Source: Paraburkholderia lacunae
Lineage (GTDB): Bacteria > Pseudomonadota > Gammaproteobacteria > Burkholderiales > Burkholderiaceae
DNA length: 64,000 bases
Assembly (NCBI RefSeq): GCF_003353175.1
Contig: NZ_QHKS01000013.1
Coordinates: forward strand, 176,361 to 240,360
Reading direction: 5' to 3'
Shown: one piece after another, positions 35,098 through 43,979 of the stretch
How the letters are laid out: each line of letters begins with the position of its first letter
Position numbering within the stretch: position 1 is the stretch's first letter
Notes under the pieces: model-generated
Told to the model about the DNA's origin: nothing
What the model saw: only the letters and a program-made list of their open reading frames with translations
Databases searched by the model: none
Translations under genes and position numbers: made by a program

Positions 35098-35916
35098 ATG
35101 AGCGGCAAGAGCACGGAACAGGCGAACGAGATCGAAGCGCCGGATGCGCCGGACGCGCTTTTCAACCAGTCGCTGGAGAAGGGCATTGCGGTGCTGCGCG
35201 CTTTCAGCGCGCAACGCCGAACCATGAGCTTGCCGGAAGTGGCCGAGGCGACCTCGATCACGAAGAGCTCGGCGCAGCGGATGATCTACACGCTCGAAAA
35301 GCTGGGTTACGTGCGCAAGCACCCGCGTACGAAGCGCTATCAACTGACGCCCCGTGTGATGCAGATCGGCTTTAACTATGTCGCCGCGGACACGCTGATC
35401 GACGTCGCCAATCCGTTTCTATCCGAACTCACGAACCTGACTGGCGAGACCACGAGTCTCACCGAACCGGACGGCGTCGAGATGCTGTATGTCGCACGCT
35501 TCGTCTGTACGAAATTCGTGCCGATCCACATGCCTATCGGCAGCCGCATTCCCATGTACTGCACCGCTTCGGGCCGCGCCTATCTCGGCGCGCTTGCCGA
35601 CGACGAAGCGCGTGCACTGCTCGAAGCGAGTACGCGCGTGGTGCACACGCAGTACACGGTGACGGACATCGGGGAAATCGAGGCGCTTCTTGCGCAGGGA
35701 CGGCGCAATGGCTATACGTCGAATCGCGAGGAACTGTTCATCGGCGACATGACGATCGCGGCGCCGGTGCTGGACGGTGAGAGAAGGCCGGTCGCCTCCG
35801 TGCATGTGGTCGCGCCGACCAGCCGCTGGACGCTCGCCGACGCGGAGCAACGTCTGGCGCCGGCGGTAATCGATTGCGCCCGTGGGATCAGCAATTCGAT
35901 TCGGACCTTGGGTTAG
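35098..35916 (+). CDS. IclR family transcriptional regulator
   Basis: 272 aa from the ATG at 35098; the frame is open to 35038 but that part lies in the operator region. The winged HTH (EKGIAVLRAFSAQRRTMSLP, EVAEATSITKSSAQRMIYTL) precedes the IclR effector domain (GSRIPMYCTASGRAYLGALA, GYTSNREELFIGDMTIAAPV). The domain usually binds an aromatic or small organic acid. The divergent position points to control of the amino-acid-type importer and its FAD oxidase. Confidence 0.92.
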   Translation: MSGKSTEQANEIEAPDAPDALFNQSLEKGIAVLRAFSAQRRTMSLPEVAEATSITKSSAQRMIYTLEKLGYVRKHPRTKRYQLTPRVMQIGFNYVAADTLIDVANPFLSELTNLTGETTSLTEPDGVEMLYVARFVCTKFVPIHMPIGSRIPMYCTASGRAYLGALADDEARALLEASTRVVHTQYTVTDIGEIEALLAQGRRNGYTSNREELFIGDMTIAAPVLDGERRPVASVHVVAPTSRWTLADAEQRLAPAVIDCARGISNSIRTLG

Positions 35917-36220
35917 GCCACTGCCGTACTCGCCTGCGCGAAAGCTTTGTAACTGCCAGTAACGCTGACGTAATGCGGCGCGAGGCGCTGGCTGATCCGC
36001 TGGCGATCAAAACAATCGGGCGATTGGACGCCTCGCTTCCGTGCGACACCGGTCTTTGCCGGCCGGCTTGCGATCCGCAGAACAATCCGTTACAAGTTCG
36101 CGTTGAAGCTCGCACGGCAAGGATTCACACTTGCTGCGATCAACAAACGACGGCTACGCGTGACGTGGCCAACTGGCAGCGCTTATGGCTAACTTATGGC
36201 TGCTTCTTTCGGGGGATAAC
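35917..36220. other. Intergenic region, no gene seen
   Basis: About 300 bases between the IclR gene and the small secreted protein gene. Open frames here are short and unlike known proteins. I see no clear hairpin, operator or RNA gene. The promoter of the downstream gene must lie near its 3' part. Confidence 0.35.
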
Positions 36221-36502
36221 ATGAAACGCATTCTCATTGCCGCAGCGTTCGCGAGTATTGGAATCGGCGCGTCAGGACTGGCGAATGCTGTCGACGTCGG
36301 GGTTGGCATCAACATTGGTGTTCCGCCGCCTGTTGTGGTCGCGCCGGCGCCGGTGGTCGTCATAGCGCCGGGTTGGCATGGCGACCGTTACTGGGACGGA
36401 CGCCGCTACTGGGATCGTGACGAATGGGAAGAACATCGTCACCATCACGGGCATGGGGACGATCACTGTCCGCCGGGACACGCGAAAAAGGGCGAATGCT
36501 AA
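36221..36502 (+). CDS. Small secreted histidine- and proline-rich protein
   Basis: 93 aa from the ATG at 36221, preceded by GGGGGATAAC. A signal peptide (MKRILIAAAFASIGIGASGL, cleavage after ANA) is followed by a valine/proline-rich stretch (GVPPPVVVAPAPVVVIAPGW) and a charged tail with an HHHGHGDDH cluster and CPPGHAKKGEC. Burkholderiaceae carry many such small periplasmic proteins. The His cluster could bind metal, which is inference. No function is established. Confidence 0.75.
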   Translation: MKRILIAAAFASIGIGASGLANAVDVGVGINIGVPPPVVVAPAPVVVIAPGWHGDRYWDGRRYWDRDEWEEHRHHHGHGDDHCPPGHAKKGEC

Positions 36503-37102
36503 CCCTTGTTTCAAAGCGCTTCGCTCGCCTCGTCGAGTGAAGCATCCAGGAGTGCGCCCGGCAAGCTCGTTCTCGATATGACCTTCTGATTTCGTGCGCC
36601 GACTCGTCGGCCGACGCGGCCCGACGTTCATGCGCCGCATTCCGGCTGCCTTCCTCCATATGGAAGGCAGCCGGAGCATCGGCGTAATCGAACGCATGAA
36701 AGATCGCCTCCGGATGTGACGCGTTTCCTCTCCCTGTTCTTGCGCCGGGTACTGGTGCAAGGGCTGGGCGCAGGCGCCGGAGTCCCGGCAAAGGAGACGG
36801 CGGCGCCCCCTCGATGTCGTGCACGCAGCTGCTGTTACACGGCGCTGCGCTAGCCGCGCTTCTTCCCGCGGCAGGGTCGTCGCCGAACCGGGAATCGTCC
36901 CTTGCGTTGATGGCGGCAACAGTTCGCGATGTCTCGTTAGCGGCAACATTTGCCGCAGCACCAACCAGGTTGAGCGTTTGCAGTGGAACAACTTACACAC
37001 TGTTACGCGGCACGATGAATTTTTTCGAAATGGCTTCCTTATACTTCGTGCCGAACCTCAACTTCGCCGACTGACATGCGGCGTCACGATGTCGAGAGCA
37101 TC
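36503..37102. other. Intergenic region, no supported gene
   Basis: About 600 bases between the His-rich protein gene and the glycine-zipper lipoprotein gene. Short frames at 36814-37074 (plus) and 36360-36824 (minus) lack family features, ribosome sites or clear coding bias. The stretch at 36640-36680 contains an inverted repeat, GGCTGCCTTCC with GGAAGGCAGCC (36643-36653 and 36661-36671), able to form an 11-bp hairpin without a T run. This may be an RNA structure or an attenuator-like element. Confidence 0.4.
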
Positions 37103-37681
37103 ATGCACAACACTCAATTTGCCAAACCCATCTTCTACATCGCGCTGTGCGCGGCGTTGCCTCTGAGCGGGTGCGTGATGCCCGGCGCAGGCATGCCGTA
37201 CGGTTCGAATCCAGCGCAGCCAGTCTATGCGCAACCCGCGTACTCCCAGCCGGCTTATGTGCAACCCGCCTATGCACAGCCAGCCGATAGCGCGGGCGGC
37301 TATGGAAATGCGCCTCCCGCAAGCTCCGGTTACGGACTTCAGTATGGGGTGATCTCCGCCATTCAACCTGTCGCGACAGCCAACGCAATGAGCCCTGGCA
37401 ACGTCATGGGCACCGTGGTCGGTGCGGTCGTCGGTGGAGTGGTCGGCAATCAGTTTGGTGGCGGACGTGGCCGCGACGTGGCGACCGTCGTGGGTGCGCT
37501 TGGCGGCGCGGTGGCCGGCAATCAGATCGCGCAACAGTACAGCAGTCCAAGCGTGAGCGCGTACCGAATCGTTGTCCAGCTCAATGACGGATCGTCACGC
37601 TCCTTCGACGTGGCCAATCCTGGCGATCTCCGTCCGGGCGACCGCGTGCGGATTGACGGCAACCGGTTGGAGCGTTCCTGA
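37103..37681 (+). CDS. Glycine-zipper 2TM lipoprotein (17-kDa antigen/SlyB-like)
   Basis: About 192 aa from the ATG at 37103; an upstream ATG at 37076 is possible. A lipobox LPLSGC near residue 26 marks an outer-membrane lipoprotein. A proline/tyrosine repeat follows (QPVYAQPAYSQPAYVQPAY), then the glycine zipper NVMGTVVGAVVGGVVGNQFG, GVVG and ALGGAVAGNQIA, two short Gly-spaced membrane helices. The C-terminal YRIVVQLNDGSSRSFDVANP and GDRVRIDGNRL resemble the SlyB/PcP family end. It likely stabilises the envelope. Confidence 0.85.
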   Translation: MHNTQFAKPIFYIALCAALPLSGCVMPGAGMPYGSNPAQPVYAQPAYSQPAYVQPAYAQPADSAGGYGNAPPASSGYGLQYGVISAIQPVATANAMSPGNVMGTVVGAVVGGVVGNQFGGGRGRDVATVVGALGGAVAGNQIAQQYSSPSVSAYRIVVQLNDGSSRSFDVANPGDLRPGDRVRIDGNRLERS

Positions 37682-37823
37682 TAGGTCTCGATGCCGGCAT
37701 GGCCGCTTGCAGTGCCTGGCCGGTCTTTTCCAACCATGAGCCGGCCGGTCCGACGCCGCCGGCTCTGTCCTGCATGGCCTGATTGCGGCACAGGGTGAGA
37801 CGAATCGAAACGGAGGTGTTGAA

Positions 37824-38519
37824 ATGAACAGTTTCGATACATGGATCCAGGTTTTCCTGACACACAACGCTTTTCATTCGGTGGCGATGAATCACGCGAT
37901 CAGAGTGATTGCGGGTCAGGTCATATTCAAGGGCCTCGTGCTCATCCCCATCTTGTGCTGGCTATGGTTCCGTCCCAGTCGGCGTACCGAATGGGAGCGC
38001 GAGATGATCATCGCGACGATTGCGAGTGGCCTTCTAGCGCTCGCGATCGGCAGACTTCTTGCGCACTACTTGCCGTTTCGCGTGCGGCCGCTCTATAACC
38101 CCGCGTTGCACCTGGACTTTCCATCGGTCGGTCTGCAGGAGGCCGTCGTGCGCACATGGAGCTCCTTTCCGAGCGACCATGCGCTGCTGTGGATGTCGGT
38201 TGCGATGGGCATCTTTCTCGTCAGTCGCCGGGTCGGTGCACTCGCGCTGCTTTACACAGCCGTGTTCATCTGCATGCCGCGCGTTTATCTCGGGTTGCAC
38301 TATCCCACCGATGTACTCGCGGGAGCGGTGCTCGGCATTGCCATCACCTATATCGCGACCCGGGACGCTGTCAGAGCGCGCTACGCAGCGCCGATCCTGC
38401 GATGGATGAACGGGTCGCCTGGGCCTGGTTACACGTTGGCGTTTCTTTTGTGTTTTGAACTGATCACCCAGTTCGACGAACTGCTTCTATTCCTGCGGGC
38501 GGGTTTAAAAGCGTTTTAA
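37824..38519 (+). CDS. PAP2 family membrane phosphatase
   Basis: The 231-aa protein has about six membrane segments and the three PAP2 motifs: ARLLAHYLPFRVRP-like motif 1 (RLLAHYLPFRVRPLY), motif 2 PSDH (WSSFPSDHALLWMSVA) and motif 3 RVYLGLHYPTDVLAG with the catalytic His. Such enzymes dephosphorylate undecaprenyl pyrophosphate or other lipid phosphates at the periplasmic face, as in BcrC/YbjG. A GGAGG-type site (ACGGAGGTG) precedes the ATG. A role in bacitracin tolerance or lipid carrier recycling is family-based inference. Confidence 0.9.
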   Translation: MNSFDTWIQVFLTHNAFHSVAMNHAIRVIAGQVIFKGLVLIPILCWLWFRPSRRTEWEREMIIATIASGLLALAIGRLLAHYLPFRVRPLYNPALHLDFPSVGLQEAVVRTWSSFPSDHALLWMSVAMGIFLVSRRVGALALLYTAVFICMPRVYLGLHYPTDVLAGAVLGIAITYIATRDAVRARYAAPILRWMNGSPGPGYTLAFLLCFELITQFDELLLFLRAGLKAF

Positions 38520-38595
38520 GCGAAATATCGTTAGCGATACGATGGCGTGGCGTTCACGCTGCATGCTCAGCGCATCGCTTGTCTTCTCTGCTCAA

Positions 38596-39870
38596 TCATC
38601 GTGTCGCGTCTGCGTGAATCGCATCGGCTTCGAGCAGTTTGCCGTTCAGTTGTCGAATTCCTTTCGACAGCAACAATAGTGAGCCAGACAAGCTCAGACC
38701 CAGCAGACAAACAAACAGAGTCCCCCGCGGCCCGATGCTCGAACTTGCCGCCAGTCCTCCGAGCAGCGTTCCAACGGGATCGACTCCCCAACTGATAAAG
38801 CGGGTAGTGGCGGTGATTCGAGACAGGTGCTGGTTGTCCACTGTGACCTGGCGAACTGTCTGTTCGACAATCAGATGAACGACAATCAGGAAGTCCCACG
38901 CGGCCAGGCTGCATGCGATGACGGTTGCGCGCCCAGGAAATGCGAGTTCGTCGGCGAGCAAAACAGGCGCTCCCAAGGGGCCAATAATCAGCAGAGAACC
39001 CACTAGCGCGGTGCGCGGCCCAAGCATCTCAATCAGCCTCGGTGCACAGAGCGCGGCAAGCAGGCCGAACAAGCCGACGACTGAAATGAGACTGCCGAAC
39101 GAGACTGCTGAGAATCCTAATTCCTTTATTGCAAAAAAAGAGAACACTGTGAAAAACGCGGTATGAAAGAGATTGAAGGCGCCGGCGGCTATCGCGATCG
39201 CCTTGTGGATGTCGCTTCGCCAAAGCAGTTTGATACCCTCCGCGATGTCGGAAATGTGGGAGCGCTTTTCGTTCGTCTCCTGCTTCGCGGCACGTAGAGA
39301 AGCGCCTTTAAGGCTTAGCGTACTGGCAAGATATAAGGCAGCGTTGGCGAGAAATGCGGCACTGGCCGAAAGCGTCTGCAAGAGCCATCCCGCGATCGCA
39401 GGCCCGATCGCGAACGCTGTCGAGTTCAAGGCCTCAAACCAGCTGTTTGCCTTCGTTAGTCTGTCCCGGTGAACGATCGTAGGAATCACCGCTACAACCA
39501 CGCTGTCGAAAAGAAGCTTCACGGCCGATAGTCCAAAACTAACCAGACATAGAGCTGCGATACTCAACTGATCTAACAGAAACAGAAGTGGCACGACTCC
39601 AACCAGAAGCAAGCGGGCGATGCCGCACCAGAAGAGAGTCCTTGTACGCTCCCAGCGTTCTGCCAGAGCGCCAGCCGATAAACCAAGCATCAACGGGGCA
39701 GCCGTACCGGCAGCCGCAAGCATGCCAACCTCTACCGAGCTCGCGTCAAGAGAAGCCATGGCGATGAGCGGCGTCGCGACCAGCAGCATTGAGCTGGCGG
39801 TCGTGTTCAACGCTTCGGAAGCAAGCACTCGAGAAAAAGCATTCCCTCTATCGGTATTGCCGATGGTCAT
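38596..39870 (-). CDS. MFS exporter
   Basis: The 424-aa protein has 12 membrane segments, the start SRVLASEALNTTASSMLLVA and the motif AGALAERWERTRTLFWCGIA after TM2. The layout resembles EntS- or macrolide-type MFS exporters. The codon and base composition is visibly more AT-rich than its neighbours, with runs such as TTTATTGCAAAAAAAG near 39123. That suggests possible horizontal acquisition. No adjacent biosynthetic or regulatory gene hints at the substrate. Confidence 0.82.
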   Translation of the reverse strand: MTIGNTDRGNAFSRVLASEALNTTASSMLLVATPLIAMASLDASSVEVGMLAAAGTAAPLMLGLSAGALAERWERTRTLFWCGIARLLLVGVVPLLFLLDQLSIAALCLVSFGLSAVKLLFDSVVVAVIPTIVHRDRLTKANSWFEALNSTAFAIGPAIAGWLLQTLSASAAFLANAALYLASTLSLKGASLRAAKQETNEKRSHISDIAEGIKLLWRSDIHKAIAIAAGAFNLFHTAFFTVFSFFAIKELGFSAVSFGSLISVVGLFGLLAALCAPRLIEMLGPRTALVGSLLIIGPLGAPVLLADELAFPGRATVIACSLAAWDFLIVVHLIVEQTVRQVTVDNQHLSRITATTRFISWGVDPVGTLLGGLAASSSIGPRGTLFVCLLGLSLSGSLLLLSKGIRQLNGKLLEADAIHADATR

Positions 39871-40024
39871 TGTTTTTAGCTGAAAAAGGGGTTTAGAGAC
39901 GCGTCATTCGGCGATGACCCAAGATAACGAAACCGTAATCCTGGGGTAAGAGTCGGGTCAAGATGCTTCTCCAACAATGGGAACCGTAGCAAGCATGTTT
40001 AGCCACGATTCCCAGGAGAGCATC

Positions 40025-40309
40025 ATGAAATTTCTTACAGCAGTTGCCCTTGCGGCCCTCAGTCTGCCGTTCGGCGCCAATGCATTTGCACAAACCTCGA
40101 CACCCGGTCTCACGCGCGCCGAAGTTCGCGCGCAGCTTGTCGAGGCCCAAGCGGACGGATTGGTGCCTTCACCCAGAAACGACTATCCGCCGAGCGCACA
40201 GACTATCGCGCGCAATCGGGAAATCTACGCTATCCAGCATCAGGAGAGCGCTGGCACGGCTTCTGCGTCGGCGAGCGCGCCGCGGACTTCCGGTGCCGCT
40301 GCGGACTGA
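40025..40309 (+). CDS. DUF4148 secreted protein
   Basis: 94 aa from the ATG at 40025. A signal peptide (MKFLTAVALAALSLPFGANA, cleavage after AFA) precedes the DUF4148 core LTRAEVRAQLVEAQADGLVP, YPPSAQTIARNREIYAIQHQ. This family is abundant in Burkholderiaceae and has no known function. Its TGA overlaps the LysR ATG by one base, so the two genes are probably cotranscribed. Confidence 0.88.
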   Translation: MKFLTAVALAALSLPFGANAFAQTSTPGLTRAEVRAQLVEAQADGLVPSPRNDYPPSAQTIARNREIYAIQHQESAGTASASASAPRTSGAAAD

Positions 40310-41277
40310 TGAACCAACTTGCCGCCATTCGCATATTTGCCAAGGTCGCCGAGTGCATGAATTTCGCCGAGGCGGCTAAACAACTTGGCATCTCGAGCTC
40401 GGTCGTCACGCGCAGCGTGGCGACACTCGAGCAACATCTCAGTGTGCGCCTGATCAATCGGACCACCCGCCGCGTGTCGCTGACGCCGGCCGGCCAGTTG
40501 TACTGGGAGCACTGCGGGGAATTGCTCAGGCAGCTTTCCGCGATGGACGAGTGCGTGGCAACGACCGCGCATCAATCGGGAGGCATGCTCCGTATCGCCT
40601 CGTCGTCTTCTTATGCCACGACTGATCTGCCGGAGGTACTGGCGGCTTATCGGCTGCAAGAGCCGCGCATGCAGTTCGACTTGACGGTTTTCGAGAACAT
40701 GGCGGAAGTCACCGTGACGAACTTCGATCTTTGCTTCAGCGCCGAGCGCCGTCTGCGCGACTCCTCGCTGGTTTGCCGTCAGCTCGCGCACACGCGGGAC
40801 GTGATTGTCGCGAGCCCTGCCTATCTTTCGCACCGGCGTGCGCCGCGCACGCCGGCAGAACTCTCTTCGCACGATGTACTCGTGGCCTCGGACTCGCCCA
40901 GCCGTTACTGGGAGTTCCGCGACCAGCACGGCGCGCATCGCGTGGTCGTACGGCCTATCCTGAACATGCAGAGCCCGCTGCTGGTGAAACGCGCAGTGCA
41001 GGCAGGCCTCGGCATAGCGCGCCTGCCAAGGTCGCTCATTCAAAGCGAGTTGGCGGACGGCACCTTGCGGCCGCTGCTCACGCAGGTCGAATTGTGCGGC
41101 GACGAGCGCACCGTCTGGGTTCTCTACTCCGGCCAGCCGCACATGGCGCTGGCGCTCAGAAGTTTTATCGACTTCGTGGTCGAACGCTACCGTCAAGCTG
41201 CTGCGGAAAACAAGCGGGAGATCGTCGCGACCGTGGGACTGGCACAACACCATTTTGGCAACACTGAATTGCTGTAG
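40309..41277 (+). CDS. LysR family transcriptional regulator (CrgA-like)
   Basis: The 322-aa regulator has the HTH at residues 4-60 (LAAIRIFAKVAECMNFAEAA, ISSSVVTRSVATLEQHLSVR, LINRTTRRVSLTPAG), typical of the CrgA/AphB group, and a substrate-binding domain thereafter. It starts inside the stop of the DUF4148 gene. The downstream porin gene begins 115 bases later in the same direction with its own site, so the regulator may control it, by inference. Confidence 0.9.
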   Translation: MNQLAAIRIFAKVAECMNFAEAAKQLGISSSVVTRSVATLEQHLSVRLINRTTRRVSLTPAGQLYWEHCGELLRQLSAMDECVATTAHQSGGMLRIASSSSYATTDLPEVLAAYRLQEPRMQFDLTVFENMAEVTVTNFDLCFSAERRLRDSSLVCRQLAHTRDVIVASPAYLSHRRAPRTPAELSSHDVLVASDSPSRYWEFRDQHGAHRVVVRPILNMQSPLLVKRAVQAGLGIARLPRSLIQSELADGTLRPLLTQVELCGDERTVWVLYSGQPHMALALRSFIDFVVERYRQAAAENKREIVATVGLAQHHFGNTELL

Positions 41278-41391
41278 GGCGGCATTTTGGAGGTCCTAAA
41301 GTGCGAGCACCTGTCGCCGACATGCTTCTCTCTTCGCCATGGCGCGACTGAGATGCCGGTGAGGTTCTTACACATTCAGGAGGCTACATTC

Positions 41392-42537
41392 ATGAAGCGT
41401 ATTCTAGTTGCGGGTGCAACGATCGGTTGTGCGATCGTCCCAATGGCAGCCATGGCGCAAAGCAGCGTCACGCTGTATGGCCTGATCGACGAAGGTCTGA
41501 ACTACACGAACAACACCAAAGGTCATTCCGCTGTGCAGATGGAAAGCGGCTTTGCACAAGGCAGCCGGTGGGGCGTGAAAGGCACCGAAGACCTGGGCGG
41601 CGGAACCAAAGCGGTCTTTCAGCTGGAGAACGGTTTCGACGTCAATTCGGGCGCACTTGGCCAAGGTTCGCGGATGTTTGGGCGGCAGGCTTATGTCGGC
41701 CTGAGCTCGGCTCAATTCGGAACGCTGACGATGGGGCGCCAATACGATTCTGTCGTCGACTTTCTCGCACCGCTCACTGCGAACGGCAACTGGGCGGGCT
41801 ATCTCATGTCGCATCCGTACGATAACGACAACACCGACAATTCGTTTCGCCTGAATAACAGTGTCAAGTACACGAGCAACACCTACGGCGGATTATCGTT
41901 CGGCGGTCTTTACGGCTTCAGCAATCAGCCTGGCGGCTTTGCGAACAACCGCTCGTATAGCCTCGGCGCACAATACGTGGGCGGCGCCGTTTCAATTGCC
42001 GCGGCGTATATGCAGATCAACCATGCCGGCGCAAACGCCGGCGGTTCGCTCGCGACCGACGATACCGACTTCTTCGCCGGCCGTCAGCAGGTCTGGGGCG
42101 CCGGCATCAACTATACGATCGGCCCGACGGTACTCGGCTTCGTGTACAGCCACACGACACTCAACGACGCGACGGGATCCGTGTATGTGGGCAACTTCGC
42201 GAACACCGCGAGCAGCCTGAAGTTCGACAATTTCGAACTGAATGCCAAGTACCAGTTCGCGAAGAACGCTTACGTCGGTGCGATGTATAACTACACGCTG
42301 GGTCACTTCAATAGCGCGGCCGGCGACTCCAAGCCGAAGTGGCATCAAATCGGCTTGATGGCGGACTACAACCTGTCGGTGCGCACCGACGTGTACGTGC
42401 AAGGCATGTATCAACACCTCGCGGGAGGAGACGCGTCCGCCGCGCCGCTCAACACCGCGTTTATCACGGGGGCGGACGCCCCGTCGTCGACCGCGAATCA
42501 GGTCATCGCGCGCGTGGGTATTCGACACCAGTTCTAA
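41392..42537 (+). CDS. Gram-negative general porin, Burkholderia OmpC type
   Basis: 381 aa from the ATG at 41392, fixed by AGGAGG 8 bases upstream. The signal peptide MKRILVAGATIGCAIVPMAA ends in AMA, and the mature part starts QSSVTLYGLIDEGLNYTNNT. The family marks RWGVKGTEDLGGGTKAVFQL, MFGRQAYVGLSSAQFGTLTM and a C-terminal RVGIRHQF strand ending in Phe are all present. It differs from the porin at 4985-6205 in sequence and length, so the two are paralogues. Solute specificity is unknown. Confidence 0.94.
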   Translation: MKRILVAGATIGCAIVPMAAMAQSSVTLYGLIDEGLNYTNNTKGHSAVQMESGFAQGSRWGVKGTEDLGGGTKAVFQLENGFDVNSGALGQGSRMFGRQAYVGLSSAQFGTLTMGRQYDSVVDFLAPLTANGNWAGYLMSHPYDNDNTDNSFRLNNSVKYTSNTYGGLSFGGLYGFSNQPGGFANNRSYSLGAQYVGGAVSIAAAYMQINHAGANAGGSLATDDTDFFAGRQQVWGAGINYTIGPTVLGFVYSHTTLNDATGSVYVGNFANTASSLKFDNFELNAKYQFAKNAYVGAMYNYTLGHFNSAAGDSKPKWHQIGLMADYNLSVRTDVYVQGMYQHLAGGDASAAPLNTAFITGADAPSSTANQVIARVGIRHQF

Positions 42538-42561
42538 GGCCGACTGGTTCGCGACGACGGC

Positions 42562-42586
42562 AGGGCCCGGCATCCCGGGCCCTTTC
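42562..42586 (+). terminator. Rho-independent terminator after the second porin
   Basis: AGGGCCCGG (42562-42570) pairs perfectly with CCGGGCCCT (42575-42583) across a CATC loop, followed by TTT. It lies 25 bases after the porin stop and 40 before the convergent MFS stop. Confidence 0.75.
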
Positions 42587-42625
42587 ACGTATCCGGTCTA
42601 TCCAGGATTCACCGTCCGGGGCGCC

Positions 42626-43873
42626 TCACGCCGAGCGCACGCGCAGCCATTGCGCAATGGCGATTGCGGCCAGCAGCAGCGTGCTCGTCATGGCGATCAC
42701 CCCATACCAGCCGCACAGGTTCCAGAACACGCCGCCGAGCGAGCCGACCACGCTCGATCCGAGGTAGTAGGCAAACAGATAGAGTGACGACGCCTGTGCC
42801 TTGCCCGTCTGCGCGCGGGCTCCGACCCAGGCACTCGCGACCGAATGCGTGCCGAAGAATCCGATGGTCAGCACGGCGATGCCGACGACGATCAACCAGA
42901 GTTCGCCGGACAAGGTGATCAGCGTTCCGGCCAGCATCAGGGTCAAGGTAACCGGCAACACGGCCCGGCGGCCGAGCCATCCCGACAGGCTGCCCATCCA
43001 CGCCGAACTGACGATACCGCAGACATAGACCGCGAAAATCAGGCCAATTTCCGTCTGGCTGAGCGAGAACGGCGGCGCGATCAACCGGTAGCCGACGTAG
43101 TTGTACACCGTCACGAAGGCGCCCATCAGCAAGAAGCCCTCCGCGAACAGCCATGGCAGGATGCCGTCGCGCAAGTGCGTGCTGAATGCCCGCGACAGCG
43201 GCGCGAGGCGAAGCTCACGCCGCGTGAAGTGACGCGATGCCGGCAGGTAGCGCCAGAGGATCGCGGCGCACATGACCCCGAGCACGCCGATCACCGTCAC
43301 GGCGGTTCGCCAGCCCCAGATATCGGTGATCACGCCCGTCAGCAGGCGACCTGCCATTCCGCCGAAACCCGTACCGCCGACGTACAGCCCCATCGCCAGA
43401 CCCAGTGAACGCGGATGCATCTCTTCGCCGACATAAGCCATCGCAACCGCCGGCAATCCGCTGAGCGCCACGCCCATCAGAGCGCGGACCGCGAGCAGCG
43501 TCGGCCAGTGCGGCAACACGGCGCAGACCAGCGTGAGAACACCCGAAAGCAGCAACGACACCACCATGATCGGCTTTCGGCCCCACGCTTCCGACAGCAC
43601 GCCGGCGGCCAGCATCGACACCGCCAGAAAGCCGGTAGTCAGCGACAGGGCCAGGCTGGCGCCCGCGGCGCTCACGCCGAAGTCCTCGGAGAACAGCGGC
43701 ATCAGCGGCTGCACGCAGTAGAGCAGGGCGAAGGTCGCAAATCCGGCGGCAAACAGGGAGAAATTGGTGCGCCTGAATGCAGGCGTGCCGTGTTCGATTT
43801 TCTCGGCCGCCTCGCGCGGTATGGAGGCTGCCTTGATTACGGCCTCCACCGCATCGACGCTCTGTTCTTGCAT
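42626..43873 (-). CDS. MFS transporter (YnfM-like)
   Basis: The 415-aa protein has 12 membrane segments after a polar 35-residue tail. FALLYCVQPLMPLFSEDFGV and GVLSEAWGRKPIMVVSLLLS (motif A) are typical of the YnfM/inner-membrane arabinose-type exporter group. Substrate unknown. It is divergent from a LysR regulator with a shared palindrome, a common arrangement for regulated drug or metabolite efflux. Confidence 0.88.
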   Translation of the reverse strand: MQEQSVDAVEAVIKAASIPREAAEKIEHGTPAFRRTNFSLFAAGFATFALLYCVQPLMPLFSEDFGVSAAGASLALSLTTGFLAVSMLAAGVLSEAWGRKPIMVVSLLLSGVLTLVCAVLPHWPTLLAVRALMGVALSGLPAVAMAYVGEEMHPRSLGLAMGLYVGGTGFGGMAGRLLTGVITDIWGWRTAVTVIGVLGVMCAAILWRYLPASRHFTRRELRLAPLSRAFSTHLRDGILPWLFAEGFLLMGAFVTVYNYVGYRLIAPPFSLSQTEIGLIFAVYVCGIVSSAWMGSLSGWLGRRAVLPVTLTLMLAGTLITLSGELWLIVVGIAVLTIGFFGTHSVASAWVGARAQTGKAQASSLYLFAYYLGSSVVGSLGGVFWNLCGWYGVIAMTSTLLLAAIAIAQWLRVRSA

Positions 43874-43943
43874 GACTCGCTCACTCCCGCTGAAAAATGG
43901 CTTTCGAGCGTGAATGATCGAACTTCGTCATGTCGGTGTCCAA

Positions 43944-43966
43944 TATCGATTTCGTGGAAATTGATA
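43944..43966. promoter_or_regulatory. Palindrome in the MFS/LysR divergent promoter
   Basis: TATCGATTTC-GTG-GAAATTGATA is a 10-3-10 inverted repeat with one mismatch, 14 bases before the LysR ATG and 71 from the MFS start. Size and location fit a LysR recognition site. A TACATAATT stretch next to it could be the -10 element of the LysR gene. Confidence 0.65.
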
Positions 43967-43979
43967 CATAATTCATATC

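Noticed and set aside
36814..37074. 86-aa plus-strand frame
   Set aside because: No ribosome site, no recognised family and weak coding character.
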